Position numbers and translations under genes: made by a program
Shown here: positions 1 to 11,810 of the stretch, one piece after another
Numbering within the stretch: position 1 is the first letter of the stretch
How the letters are laid out: the number at the start of each line of letters is the position of its first letter
Origin: Atriophallophorus winterbourni
Lineage: Eukaryota > Platyhelminthes > Trematoda > Plagiorchiida > Microphallidae
DNA: 64,000 nucleotides
Reading direction: 5' to 3'
Assembly: GCA_013407085.1 (NCBI GenBank)
Contig: JACCGJ010000352.1
Coordinates: 1-64,000 of the forward strand
The notes under the pieces: model-generated
The model's input: the letters and a program-made list of their open reading frames with translations, nothing else
Databases searched by the model: none
Told to the model about the DNA's origin: nothing

Positions 1-472
1 ATATGAATTAAAAGCCACAATGAAAACAACAAAATTTGTAACAAAAGAATTTTCTTTCTGTCGAAGGAAAAACTAAAAATGCACTTTCCTTCTGAAAATA
101 AAATACTGAACTTTTCCGTCTATAGGTTTCACAACATGCTGATCAGCTATCTAGGTTGATTCATGCTTTGCAGCAAAGCAAGCTAGGCAGAAATGGGGCT
201 TTCCCTCACATTGATCGCAGAATGTACTAACCCTTCGAGCGTTATTTCTCGCAATTTTGTAATTGTCACTTAGTGAAAGCTTCTCGTAACATCCGCGGCA
301 TCTTTTCCTTGTTTTGTTTTGTTTTTCTCCTTCACATAGCACATGCTTGTGAGTTTTTCCTTGAATAATGGATGGAACGATTCCTGACCGGGCGATATTC
401 TCGGTTGCACCAGTAAGAGAGAGTACAAGTGCAACCGTCGCTCGGGAAAGACCGCTAAAATATCAGCCGTAG
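1..472. other. Stretch with no recognised gene
   Basis: Only short open frames without family resemblance or convincing splice sites are present. The right end abuts the 662-bp tandem duplication. Confidence 0.5.
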
Positions 473-592
473 TGAACGGTATAGTTGACGTGGCCTTGCC
501 CAATTTGCAGGGTATTAGGCTGCCTAATAATATTTCTTTCCATTATGCACTTGGGTATGGTGCAGACGCATGCGGATCCTGATCTTATTTTC

Positions 593-632
593 CCTACCTG
601 ATGAGTGCAAACAGCAAGAAACCGGTCGTGGG
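593..632 (+). ncRNA. Hammerhead ribozyme, family A (tandem copy 1)
   Basis: The core reads CUGAUGA (598-604), then stem-loop II GUGC-AAACA-GCA, then GAAA (618-621). Stem III is the palindrome ACCGGU and the cleavage residue is C627. Stem I pairs CCUAC (593-597) with GUGGG (628-632), including one G-U pair. The base of stem II is a G-A mismatch (605 with 617), which may weaken activity. The layout is a type I hammerhead with a minimal stem III, which in known families works as a dimer. Confidence 0.75.
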
Positions 633-1254
633 TGTGTGACGGAAAAGCATGCAAATGAATATTTTGTGATTAAACACCTTTCCACAAATGTTCAACCGGG
701 TCACCATTTGATCCCGAACCATCTTGAAGGGTGCACATGTCGCTACTATGCCACACAGACATTTAATGAAGTAGCACATATGCGATTTGATACATCAATG
801 TCGTCTTGCTTGTCAATCGGTTGCTTTCGACCGAAATATTTGCACTAAACATGCAGAGTGACAAACGTGGAAGAATTCCAACCTTGTGTTTTTCCCCACT
901 GGAGCTTGCTTGAGATTGCCTTGTGTTTGGTTTCGATTTACATCGTCCTTCGCCCGTTTTTTATTTTCTTGTAGTTTTAGTCCTTGCATTTCGTCCATAG
1001 ATATTTGGCATTGCGATCATGAGTATGTGTGCATGAAATCACAAGCCAGGATCCAGCCAAAGTGGCATACAGTCGGAGACTGGACTAAGATACCGTCGGA
1101 TTCTCCACCCCTTGACCGATGTATGAGAAAATGATGAACGGTATAGTTGACGTGGCCTTGCCCAATTTGCAGGGTATTAGGCTGCCTAATAATATTTCTT
1201 TCCATTATGCACTTGGGTATGGTGCAGACGCATGCGGATCCTGATCTTATTTTC

Positions 1255-1294
1255 CCTACCTGATGAGTGCAAACAGCAAGAAACCGGTCGTGGG
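1255..1294 (+). ncRNA. Hammerhead ribozyme, family A (tandem copy 2)
   Basis: Same as the copy 662 bases upstream: core CUGAUGA at 1260-1266, predicted cleavage after C1289. Because the units are in tandem, a read-through transcript would hold two ribozymes 662 nt apart. That would permit dimeric folding and release of a 662-nt unit. Confidence 0.75.
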
Positions 1295-2064
1295 TGTGTG
1301 ACGGAAAAGCATGCAAATGAATATTTTGTGATTAAACACCTTTCCACAAATGTTCAACCGGGTCACCATTTGATCCCGAACCATCTTGAAGGGTGCACAT
1401 GTCGCTACTATGCCACACAGACATTTAATGAAGTAGCACATATGCGATTTGATACATCAATGTCGTCTTGCTTGTCAATCGGTTGCTTTCGACCGAAATA
1501 TTTGCACTAAACATGCAGAGTGACAAACGTGGAAGAATTCCAACCTTGTGTTTTTCCCCACTGGAGCTTGCTTGAGATTGCCTTGTGTTTGGTTTCGATT
1601 TACATCGTCCTTCGCCCGTTTTTTATTTTCTTGTAGTTTTAGTCCTTGCATTTCGTCCATAGATATTTGGCATTGCGATCATGAGTATGTGTGCATGAAA
1701 TCACAAGCCAGGATCCAGCCAAAGTGGCATACAGTCGGAGACTGGACTAAGATACCGTCGGATTCTCCACCCCTTGACCGATGTATGAGAAAATGATAAA
1801 CTGGCAATGAAATTCAATCGTGTTTTCGCATGCAAATCGTTACTTTTGGCAAATGTATGTAGCTCGGTCTTGTCTGCGAAGTACCGAAGCACTGCACATT
1901 TGCACACTTATACGCGGGATTATACCTTGTAGATGACATCGGCAACGTCAACCCCCGATGCCCCTTTGAGACATTTAACCGACCATATAAATCGGCCGCA
2001 TTTTTGGTGATCACCCCTCTTGGACAGCGGTGTTGCACTAGTTTGTTTTCCGATGGATTCGTGT

Positions 2065-2145
2065 GTTCCGATACCCGCTGTGGTTGCACGATGGAAAAGT
2101 CCGGTCGTGGTGTGTGATGGAAATGCACGCAAATGGGCTTTTTTC
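2065..2145 (+). repeat. Degenerate family A hammerhead repeat
   Basis: It keeps GAAAAG, CCGGUC, GUGGUGUGUGAUGG and the downstream AAATGCACGCAAATG, but has lost the CUGAUGA box, so it is not a ribozyme. Confidence 0.55.
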
Positions 2146-2214
2146 TGCATATATATTATTCAAAATCATGCTCGAAATGTAAAATGATTACCGACATTAG
2201 TAGAACAATATAAT

Positions 2215-2450
2215 CGCGGCATAGTAGAACCCCGTTCAGATGTGGACGGATGTGCAATTCTACAGTGATTCAGTACTGCACGGCTAACGCTGTGCTAAAT
2301 TGATTTGCTGAGCTGGATGTCGAATCAAGCTTGAGTCTCACCGCGAAGCTCTTGTGTATCTATCTAGGTCTACGTAACCTGCCACACGTAGTTGCTAACT
2401 GTGCGGCAGGATCCAGACTCGTGAATTCATACATACATTCAGTGGGTGAG
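2215..2450 (-). repeat. Dispersed repeat family D, reverse copy
   Basis: It matches in reverse the unit at 5105-5625: the stretch around GCACGGCTAACGCTGTGC, the AATTGATT block, the 'TCTAGGTCTACGTAACCTG' block and the 'GGATCCAGACT' block occur in the same order. No coding or ribozyme signature was found in family D. Confidence 0.55.
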
Positions 2451-3579
2451 ATCTGTTGACTGTACCACTTTGTGCTGATGTAATTGAGGATAAGTGCTGG
2501 CTCATTTTTAGTTAGCGAAGAGCAGATATTACGGTCAGTTGCTGAACGTAGATCCCACTGACATCGTGTAAATGCCTATCGCATTAAAGGCCTAGGGATG
2601 TTTACTCTTGTGAAACGTTGCTGATCATAAGATTATCCATACTCGACATCGATCGATGGTGGCCAACCACTTTTCATCTGTTTATACTACTTATGACTCC
2701 CACGTTTTATTAAAATATCCCCCTTGATCTGTTAATAATGAAATCCTTCATCGAACTGCTTCTTTTTAGGGTTCATTTAAGGAGCGTAGATAGTCTCGAA
2801 CTAATTTTCGTCTTTTCTTTCTGCATAAGCTGATCTCCATGAACCGCTCATTATACCAGCTTAGAACAAGAAGAAGAAGAAGAAATTGACTTTATTCATA
2901 TAAACTAATTTTCAGCAGTTACAATTATTTCATCAAAAACTTTAAAAAACGACAAACAGGTCCCGTCATCAAGTTACAACTTGTTGACGATGTTTCTTCT
3001 CCGTCTTGATTGATAATTTCCACATATGATCCAGTTTATTAGCAAATGCCGTATCCGAAAGTTTTGGGACAAAAGTTTCACAACAATTCTCGTATTTCGT
3101 TCAAAATTTCAAGTCAAACATTGGCTTCAGTTGATTCGAAAAAATGATGCATTTGGCCCACATGTAACGTTCGCTGTCATATATTACCCGAGTCGAACCC
3201 AAGTATTAATTACCCAAAATGTTTAACACTGAAAACCTTTATGCTATTGGTTACAATTGACTAACTAACTAACCCAACACTACGCGTAGCAAGAACAAAG
3301 GCAGGCCGTTCAGACAAAGAGCTTTACCGTCCCTGACCAAAATGCCATTAGGCTGCGGCTCGTGTGAATTTATACGCTGAATCATTATGGCCGACAAAAT
3401 GGACCAATCAGAATCGAGAATCATAAATTATAATTTATAATGAGTTTTCGAGGAAAATAATAATATTTTCTCAACATTAACATTTAACGAAAAAAACGGG
3501 AAAATATGTGGAGATATTAATGTTATGTCGACTTAAAGGCCCCCGTAACTCTTTTATGAATCACTCTTTTAGCCTACAG

Positions 3580-6500
3580 GCTCACCTTCGCCCTTCGTTA
3601 TTCCCTCCACCAAATGTGTCCGAGCTTCATTTGGAACGTTGTATACGAGTTTTCCCGCATGATCAAGATACCGGTGGATTTTTCGTAGCAGTACTGGAAA
3701 AAATCAAACCGCTACCGTGGCTGAAAACGTCTCGCCTGACACTCTCCTGTAATAACAAACCCCTCACTGAGGCAAAAACCTTACCAGGTACCCGGTTGCT
3801 CATTCATTCAGCAATCTAATTGGATGAGCATGTGGCCGATTGCATATTCTCAGTTTCATTATTCTGTATCCTTTGGGTGCCCTCAGCTTGATGCTTACTG
3901 GTAGTTCACTTGAGTCAAGTTTGCCCATTCTGTGCATACTTACATACTCAAGATGTGAAAAATAGGTTTATGTACATGATGTTTGAACTAAATAGAACTC
4001 TCGAATGTAGCTTATTGCTTTTGGTAAACATGTATTCATATACCTTGCTAATCCATTCATCGAATGAACCTCACGTAGTCTGTCTAGGGAACAAAACTCA
4101 CATTATGTGTCCGTGATCAACGTTGATTGAGAGTTCATTGACTGCCTATCCTTCACTTCATCCCTTTGAACAATTGGTCACTTCGAACGATTAAATGATA
4201 GCGTGATTTGACGGATAAAGTTGTGATCGGTGACCTAATTCTAACCAACAAACTGCGGGTTACATGTGATCCGTTGCCGTGTGGTTACTAATTTTCATGA
4301 AAAAGGTTTGCGATGAATCGGTTAGATCATATTTTTCGTAACGTTTCGCTTCTGAACACAGAAGCTTCGTCAAACTAAGGGTGCCAGTGCGAACAGGGTT
4401 CAGGTTTAAATGGCATTTTGTTGACCAATCTTGAGTTCTCTAAGATAGACAGGCGAGATCACGACCATTGATCACACCCTAAATGCTGTTTTAACCCCTT
4501 AATGGTTTATTTAGTGTGCAGGTGCGAACAGCGTACGCTGACCAACTGCTTACGTAATCCATGTGCACATTAGGTGTTATGCACGTTAATCCTTATCCGC
4601 TGCAGAACCGAACGCCAGATTGTTGAGATATCCACCCATCCTACTTGTTCACCGCATTCTGTGTCAAAAGCGACTTTTCTTTTCATGATTATGGATTCCC
4701 AAATATTTTCATATACCTTATTGCTATTTTTCTTCCTTTTGAATGTTAATTAGACTGCGTGTTCGAAGCACCTGGTATTTTTATGAATTTTACGTTGTTA
4801 TCGTACCCAACAAGTATCGTAACCCTGTCTTGTTATCGATTAGCTATATGAAAGGGGATCCCACTGTTGACCCCAAAATTGAGAGAAGTGGTTTATGATC
4901 GGTAGATAGGGTGAACCTCCGTTCATGATGCATTTTTTCTACCATTTTCGTACTGCAAAACTCTTACCAGACCTTTTTCTATTTAACTGTAGTTCTTTTC
5001 TAATGTGATTAATGGACGGGACAATGTTGTTGTGGACACTATCTAGTAGTTTTCGTAGAAAAACCTTTCAAATTCTATACTCGAAACGTCGGCTGCTACT
5101 GTTATAGGTATGTGTGTATATAAGCACAATCCTGGATTCAGTCAACGCGCGCACAATCATGGACTGCACGTGGACTACGATATTGTCAGATGGCCCATGC
5201 TTAGAGAGATATGAGAACGAAAATAGAAATAACAGCGTGTTTCCGCACACAGGTCACTACCGGTGGCAAATCAATTTAACACAATGTTAGCTGTGCAGCA
5301 CTGTTGTCACTCCTCTGACCATTCCCATTTAGCATCCTGTGTCAGTAGAGTTGCGCTCGGCGTTCATGGTATGGTATGAAAGCACAAGTCTGATCCATGC
5401 AGTGCCTCACAGTCAGACAGCACGTGGGCTAAGATACTGTCAGTTTGCCCTGGCCTAGACAGATATGAGAAATAGAAAATAAAGATGATAATGAGACTCC
5501 AGCGTGTTTTAGCAGGCAGCTCACTACCCGTGGCCAATCAATTTAGCACGGTGTTAGCCGCACAGCACATAAATATTGTACGATTGCACATCCGTGCACG
5601 CTCGGCGTTCATGCATCTTAGTTACGACGTTGTGATGTTTATTCACCAAACCAAACTGGCCCTGTACGGTTGCTTTGTTGGAAGGTGTCGCCATTTTTTC
5701 TATCGCTGCAATCGTCGACGTATCCAAGGTTCTGCTTTAACTATCTTCGACTGTTCCCAAATATATTTTCAGGCAGGCAGAATGAGCACTTTTCACATTA
5801 ATAAAATGCTTTAAAAACCGCCTCCAAATTCTGCGAATGCTCCTGTTTTGTCTGGCTCACAATAATCATGTGCTATACTATCGCGAAATCAATTCCTGCC
5901 AACATTGTGTCCATCACTTGCTGATATATGGCTGGGGCACATTTGGTTCCGAACGGTAGTCGATTATAGTGATATAGGCCTTTACTGTCGTTGATAGTCA
6001 ATAGTTCTTTAAGTATGCAATCGAGAATTCTATCTTAGAAAAATAACTTGTCAACCATTTTGTTTCCTGAATAGGTCTTCTGGAATTGTTGGTTTGTACT
6101 GATGACTTTCCAGTGCATCATTAAGTTCCGTTCGGTTTCCTGGCACTAACTGTTGAATCTTTCTAGCCGCTTCAACTCAGCGTTAATGATTTCAATTGTA
6201 CAGGACTTTTACATCTCAAAACTGGGTGATTTCCAGAGCAAATATACAAAATTGCATTTGTTAATTCCAAGTAAATTCAAGAAATCCAGTTTTGTAATGC
6301 AACAATAACCACTATAAATGACACCACGAAGTGAAACGTTACACTACAGCTTACACAGAAAGCGGAACCGTTCACCAGATGGTGAGCTAGCATTCTGGGT
6401 TGTTTTGGGTTTATATTTTGGGCATCCATTTTGTAAATTGTTATTGTCTGTAAAGACTTGTGTAATAACAATAATAATAATTGTTATTGTGCTAGAGCCC

Positions 6501-9500
6501 GTGTCTAGTGTTAGTCTAATCGGGATCCCGTTGATATGGATGCTTTTTTGTTTCCTTTGTGTTATATAGTTTTAAACGACGGCTGTAAACACCAGATTCT
6601 TTTCTGTTATATTCTAAACTTTATTCCCCATGAAACGCAGACTCGTTCTGCAACACATTTTCTCTGTATGACTAACAATCTGAAATCTGTGTCGCTTGTA
6701 TCTGAAAAAAAAACGCTCAAACTGCCGGATTCCACAATGCAATTCAGGGTTTGTTCTGTTGTTTTCGGTCACCGGGTAATTTTGATATGATTCTCTAGCT
6801 ATCTTAAAGGACGTTTACATCTGAGATGGAAGACAATGTATGTTGTTATGTCATCTTAGAATTAATGTTTGACATTACTCAGACTCTGGAATTCTTCACT
6901 TACTCTTTAATGCAGTGTTTGTATCGGATTCCAGCTATCATAAAATATTTTGTCCCCAATTCACAATCCCAAGGAAATTGCAACTCACTAACAAATATCA
7001 CATTTTTGCACGCATGTTCTGTAGGATTTTTCAATTTGAACAATTCACACTGATGATTTATCCAGCCAATGTAGGTTGAATGTTCTTTTTCGTTAGCTTG
7101 AAGGGATCAATTTCGATATCATCGTCATTTCAGGTGCTGAACAATTAGTGACTGGTACAGACGATTCTGCCTCCCTGACTGGTTTGGGTAAACGTTCACA
7201 GAGTAGGTTTTTCATCTTCTTTCCATGTCACTTGATTTTCCAACGTAATTTTGCCACCAATTACAATGGTTACATTCTCTGTTTGAAGATGGTTTTTCTC
7301 ACTTTAGCGGCTGATGAAAAGTCTGAGGACTGCAAGAAACCTCGCATATTCAACGAGAGCCCGTTCAACTTCATCGAACCATCCACTGACCCTGATTGGT
7401 CAAAAATCCGGGATTACTACGGTATTATCGACCAATGCTGTTCGGAGCAATCCCCCAGTACGACCCGCGTTTTCCATTCCGACCGTCTGTTAAGCCGATC
7501 CAGCGAGCTCGATTCGCGCCGACGCACGTTGTACTACGTCAACGATCTTGTTAAACGCATCATCTTACACAACATTCCAAGAGGTTCGTTTCCCTCCTTA
7601 TTTACCTTGATTTGCTTGAGTTTTCATCCAGCGGACTCATTGTTTTTCTCTCACAGGGTTGAAAGTAGTCAACGGTGGAGTCCGCATGTTCGCCGCAATG
7701 GATGACAAACAATTCACCGGTTTCCGTATGTTACAAGAGGGAGTGGACTTGGCCGACGCTTTTCTGCCACCTACCTGCGGGCGTCGACTTCGTTTGTCAT
7801 CAATGCAATTTAAAGATTTGTTGCTCCTGTTGGAAGAAGAAATGCCATTGATCGAGAAAATGTCCGAAGTTACCAAAGCAAATTGGGACGCTCTCTCCCC
7901 AGGGCCGGTTCTAATTGAATACAACCCGGACGCCAATATTGAGCAGGTTAGGCTTAACATCAGTTCACAATCGGTTATTTCAATCGTTCGTCTGTCCAAT
8001 CCTCTCCGCTCACTATGCATTGTTTATCCTCGGATTGGCTCGGATTGGCTTATCTCGGCACGAAAGTCAATATCTTTGGAACGATGAGCGTTTGATTTGT
8101 CACAGCTCTCGGAAATCACTTCTGTCGTGAACCCCGTTATCTCCAAGCAGTGCACTAATCCCTTTGATGGGGCACAATTTCAATATTACTATTGTCTTGG
8201 TGTTTGTCCCAACATTATACACCTAGCAGCGTGACTACTACGAGCATTTCCGATTTATTGTTGATAAAGTGCCTGGCATTCACGGTTGTGTTATTTGATA
8301 ATGATTCCATGAGCAGGTCAATACTGCGGCGAAGCGAATTTTGGTCAGCTTTTATTTAGGACAGCACTGTGAGATCGGTAATCGTTATAGGTGATTTTTG
8401 GCTTACAGCAGCTAGAACACAGAATTCCAGCACTTTACGAAACACTTGATAGTGTACGTAACGAACACATTCAGCGTCTCCAAGTATTTGACAACCGGTG
8501 TCTCCACAGCATTCTAGGAGTTAGCTGTTACAATTGCATACGCACCGATGCTCTCCGAAATAAGTTGTTCGGTAGTAATGTTGATATAGAGAAGCAGATC
8601 AACCTGCATAGGTGACGCTGGTTGGGTCACGTTTTACGGATGCCGGAACACCGACTTCCGAAACGGATTCTTTTTGCGACGCCACATCCTGATGGGCGTA
8701 AATCTCGGGGTGGCCAAACCGTCACATGGCATAGGCAGTTAAAAACCCTTACTAGTAATCTTTCCAAAGTAGGCGCAGCGCGTCTTCCAGGCTGGTGTCC
8801 CCGCGATCAGATATCGCAATGGTAGTTACGCTTCAGGATGTCCCGAAACCGTTCGGCGGTCTTGCACTAAGCATCTTCTTGGTGTTTGCTTAACCTTGAT
8901 GTTGTCAAGCGGAGTGACGAGAAAAGTTGTTATGATGCATGACAGTGAAAGCCTCGCTCTACTCGTTCACGAAACCCATTCTGTAGGCACCTCTTCCCAG
9001 TTTGTTTGTGCTTACTCTTCTATAGAAGCCGTAGCAATTTAAATCCCACCCTTCCCCATCTTTTAGGATTTTACTTTTTCATGGTTGTATGGCAGCTAAG
9101 CATTCGGTACGTGCTACCGGTGTAATGCTGTCTTTGATGATGATAATGTGCTGATTATAATGATAACAAAACAGCAAATCGGGTTGATTATATTCTAATC
9201 CAAGAATATTTTAATATACCATTGTAGGTCTTTTTGTGAGTCGAATTGGGAAATCTACTGGCCAATGATCAAACACCTGTTTTTGCACAGCTTTGTAATT
9301 GCCTGTGTCTGTATGTATAAAATTACAGGCTTGATCCAGGCACAGTCATGACCGCAATCAGACTTAAACACTCCCCGATTGACCAATCTTCAACAGATAT
9401 AAGAAATTAAACTTAAATTGATAGTGAGACTCCAGCGTTTTTCCACACGCAGCTCAGTAGTGGTGGCACATCAATTTAGCATAGTGTTAGCTGCACAGTA

Positions 9501-10671
9501 CAGAAGTATCGTGCGATCGCACATCCTTTCCGTTGTTGACTACGCCTATGCCAAATGAATACGCCCAGGGCACTTGTGAACTTTGCAGCCTTAGGAAATC
9601 CGTATCAACAAGAGAAGCTCGTAGCTAGGATTTGCTTACAATTTGCGGATATTGATGTCTCAGTTGAATACCATGTCTCCAAACTAAGGATTTCCACTCA
9701 GACTGCGGCATTTCAGAATCTAGGCAGAGTTTTACCCTACCGGCGAACTGGATCAGTCAAAGTACCATTCAGTTTTTACCCAAGAAAGAGATGCTAAATT
9801 GAATGATGCTCTTGTGTTCCGCGGCACAATCCGTTCCCAAAGATATAAATCTAAGCTGCATATTTAATGGAGACTGCAGCTAATGTTGGAGACTTGGAAA
9901 TGTTTTTTTTCCGTTTGATTAAGGCCGCATCTGGGTGTTCTAGATTAATAATCAGGGACTCATCACGGCAGTGAATCTTGAATCATTATGGGGAGATAGC
10001 TGCTTCAAACCCTTACTCAGCCACCCATCATGCCTCATTACAGAAACAATCGTTTCGGGTAGGTTCCCTTCGAAACCTGCACGGATGTGCGATCGTGCAG
10101 TACTTCTCTTCTGTGCTAAATTGATTGGCCACCGGTAGTGAATTGCATGCTGAAGTCTCACTCCTATTTCTATTTCCCTTCTCAAATCTGTCTATGTTTG
10201 GGCAACCTGATAGTATCTTAGCTTGCGTGCAGTCTGACGGTTCGCACTTCTCCTGTTTCAGGCTTATGCTTTCATACCATACCATTTGAAAACCTTTAAC
10301 CTAACCAAAATTTATTATTTATACTATATTTCAACCACGACGAAGGATGGCTTTCTGTTATTAACACAGGTTTGATTCCGTTCACTTGTATTATATCCAC
10401 GAGCGTGCAATTTGTGTCTGTGCTTGGGTTGTTTTCACTCACATCCTATTCATGTTCCCAGCTTGACACCGATGCTCCCCGTATCCGCCTGGTTTTTGCT
10501 GGTTGGCGAGGTATTCGAAGCCTGCGACATTACATTGGTCGCCACGAGCGCCTGCACTTGATGCGCCTGGTAGGTTTGGAACCCGCGTCCCCGGTTGTGA
10601 ACAGAGCCACCAAATCGCCCACCGCTGACGCTAGTCCAGTTACCGAGGAACTAACGCTGGTCGATTCCTGA
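3580..10671 (+). CDS. NSUN2: NSUN2-like RNA cytosine-5 methyltransferase, 3' exons (partial)
   Basis: NSUN2 is the nuclear/nucleolar SAM-dependent enzyme that makes 5-methylcytosine in tRNAs and some mRNAs. Five exons are visible: 3580-3787, 7134-7187, 7308-7583, 7657-7946 and 10462-10671 (stop TGA 10669-10671). All introns are GT-AG and the phases join cleanly to 345 residues. The first exon holds the end of the Rossmann methyltransferase core: LHLERCIRVFPHDQDTGGFF then VAVLEK, the family's late strand with the TGGFF motif. Later exons hold the C-terminal RNA-binding (PUA-like) region: FNFIEPSTDPDW, RTLYYVNDLVKRI, GLKVVNGGVRMF, FRMLQEGVDLADAF and FAGWRGIRSL with RLHLMRLVGLE near the end. The catalytic TCS/PCS cysteines are in upstream exons outside the window. 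An acceptor at 3572 is an alternative start for the first exon. The last intron (2.5 kb) holds a LINE fragment and family D repeats. Confidence 0.9.
4330..4640 (-). mobile_element. Penelope-like element 3' tail with hammerhead-like motif (family C)
   Basis: It is the reverse complement of 37790-38085, which follows a Penelope-like GIY-YIG fragment. On the minus strand it reads CCCUUAGU-UUGACGA, a stem GCUUCUG/CAGAAGC, GAAA, then CGUU^ACGAA. This is the hammerhead order with C3 changed to U. It lies in the first NSUN2 intron seen here. Confidence 0.6.
5105..5625 (+). repeat. Dispersed repeat family D, about two tandem units (~256 bp)
   Basis: Landmarks near 5124 (AGCACAATCCTGGATTC) recur near 5380 (AGCACAAGTCTGATCC). 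Both are followed by a 'GATA(C/T)TGTCAG' block and then a block like 'CAATTTA(A/G)CAC' with GTTAGC. The whole array lies in an NSUN2 intron. Function unknown. Confidence 0.6.
5626..7133. other. NSUN2 intron sequence, nothing recognised
   Basis: AT-rich intron sequence. Open frames at 6318-6790 are on the sense strand but lack family resemblance and consistent splice sites. Confidence 0.5.
8391..8825 (+). mobile_element. LINE reverse transcriptase 3' end, degenerate (RTE-like)
   Basis: Two frame-linked pieces separated by a TGA (8613-8615) encode the C-terminal end of a non-LTR reverse transcriptase: NEHIQRLQVFDNRCLHSILG, then RWLGHVLRMPEHRLPKRILF. The RWLGHVLRM motif is typical of RTE-type and related endonuclease-reverse transcriptases. 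The rest of the element is missing. It sits in the last NSUN2 intron in sense orientation. Confidence 0.8.
9310..9540 (+). repeat. Dispersed repeat family D
   Basis: It carries the same ordered blocks as 5375-5610: GCTTGATCCAGGCA, 'GAGACTCCAGCG', 'CAATTTAGCA', 'GTTAGCTGCACAG' and 'GCACATCC'. Confidence 0.6.
10070..10290 (-). repeat. Dispersed repeat family D, reverse copy
   Basis: Reverse-complement blocks of the 5375-5610 unit, ending with TTTCATACCATACC. It lies just upstream of the last NSUN2 exon. Confidence 0.6.
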
Positions 10672-10869
10672 TTGTACAGTTTGTTCTGGATATTTTATAA
10701 ATGGACTGTCCGACTGATTCACCGAGCTTGTTCTTTTTAGATGAGTAAGGGATGGGGATCTGAGAACCACAATACCAAGTTATTCTAGCTACGAGCAATC
10801 TGTAGGTGTCTCCGGGTTTCCGGTGTATTAGACAGCGCCAGCATCATGTATTCGTGCTAGTTGCACCAT

Positions 10870-10985
10870 CTTTTGTTCTTTTTTCTTCCTCGTATCTGTC
10901 TAGGTCTGGGAAACCTGACAGTATCTTAGCCCACACGCAGTATTTGACTGTGCCTGGATCAGACTTTTGCTTTCATACCATACAT
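10870..10985 (-). repeat. Dispersed repeat family D, partial reverse copy
   Basis: It contains 'GTCTAGGTCTGGGAAACCTG', ACAGTATCTTAGCC and 'TGGATCAGACTTTTGCTTTC', as in the 10180-10290 copy. It lies just past the NSUN2 stop codon. Confidence 0.55.
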
Positions 10986-11810
10986 TTTGTATTATAGCAT
11001 ATCTCAACTGTGCTGATGATAGTTGTAACTGCGTCAAATTACCATTATTCGAAGGCGTGTGTGATGTCTCTAAAGCAAATACTTCCGTCAGCACACGATC
11101 TAGATGCCTATTTGGATTGATACTCGCATTTAAATCGTTTTTTGTAAGAAACTAATTTGCTGTATTGCCAGTTACGACAAGCCAGTAATTGCTTTTTCTG
11201 GTTCTTGAAAATTATTATTATTATTATTTGACCATCGATTTAAGCTTAGTCACCTTAGTTGGCCTGTGATTGCTACTCTTATCATCATGGGCAGAATTAC
11301 ATCGTTAGCAAGTTACGAAAGATTCATTGTCATACAATCATGACAAATTATTTCCCAGGTAGTTGGGAAGGGGCTGGACTTGACATCGTACTGTATTTAA
11401 GCACAGACAAGCGGGAATCAAATGCTTGCACATCGGATGAAATGTATTCAATCAAGTTTATGTAAACGAGTAGAACCACATCCGTACGACCGTTTTCTGA
11501 CGGGTTTCACCGTCATTCATCATAACATGCTTTTCTCGCCACCACTTGACAACATACAAGGTTAACTCAGATGATAGCTACATCAACACCGCCACTGGAT
11601 AAGATTCAGAGGCATTTCTTTGATGGTGAACCGCCACTGTGAATTCACCTCACACGCACCCCAACCAAGGGACATGTCGTTTAGTTTAGTTTCTAGCACG
11701 TATTTGTTTCACCCAATCACAACTGCCACATATAACCCGACGGGGAATAAAAATCACCGAATCGTGTCTGGGAAATTATTCTTTGCAAAAATTAACTAAT
11801 TTTCACTAAA

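Larger units (their letters stand above)
473..1796 (+). repeat. Perfect tandem duplication, two 662-bp units (473-1134, 1135-1796)
   Basis: Every landmark recurs exactly 662 bases later, for example the hammerhead core at 598 and 1260, and I found no difference between the copies by eye. Identity breaks on both sides: base 472 differs from 1134, and base 1798 differs from 1136. Each unit carries a family A hammerhead repeat near its start and a piece of repeat family D near its end, so it is a mosaic of dispersed repeats rather than a gene. The open frames inside it are identical in both copies and are not protein-like. It may be a very recent duplication or an assembly artefact. Confidence 0.9.

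Noticed and set aside
570..1796. Several 60-100 residue open frames
   Set aside because: They are copied exactly in both halves of a repeat mosaic and run through a ribozyme; there is no protein-like pattern.
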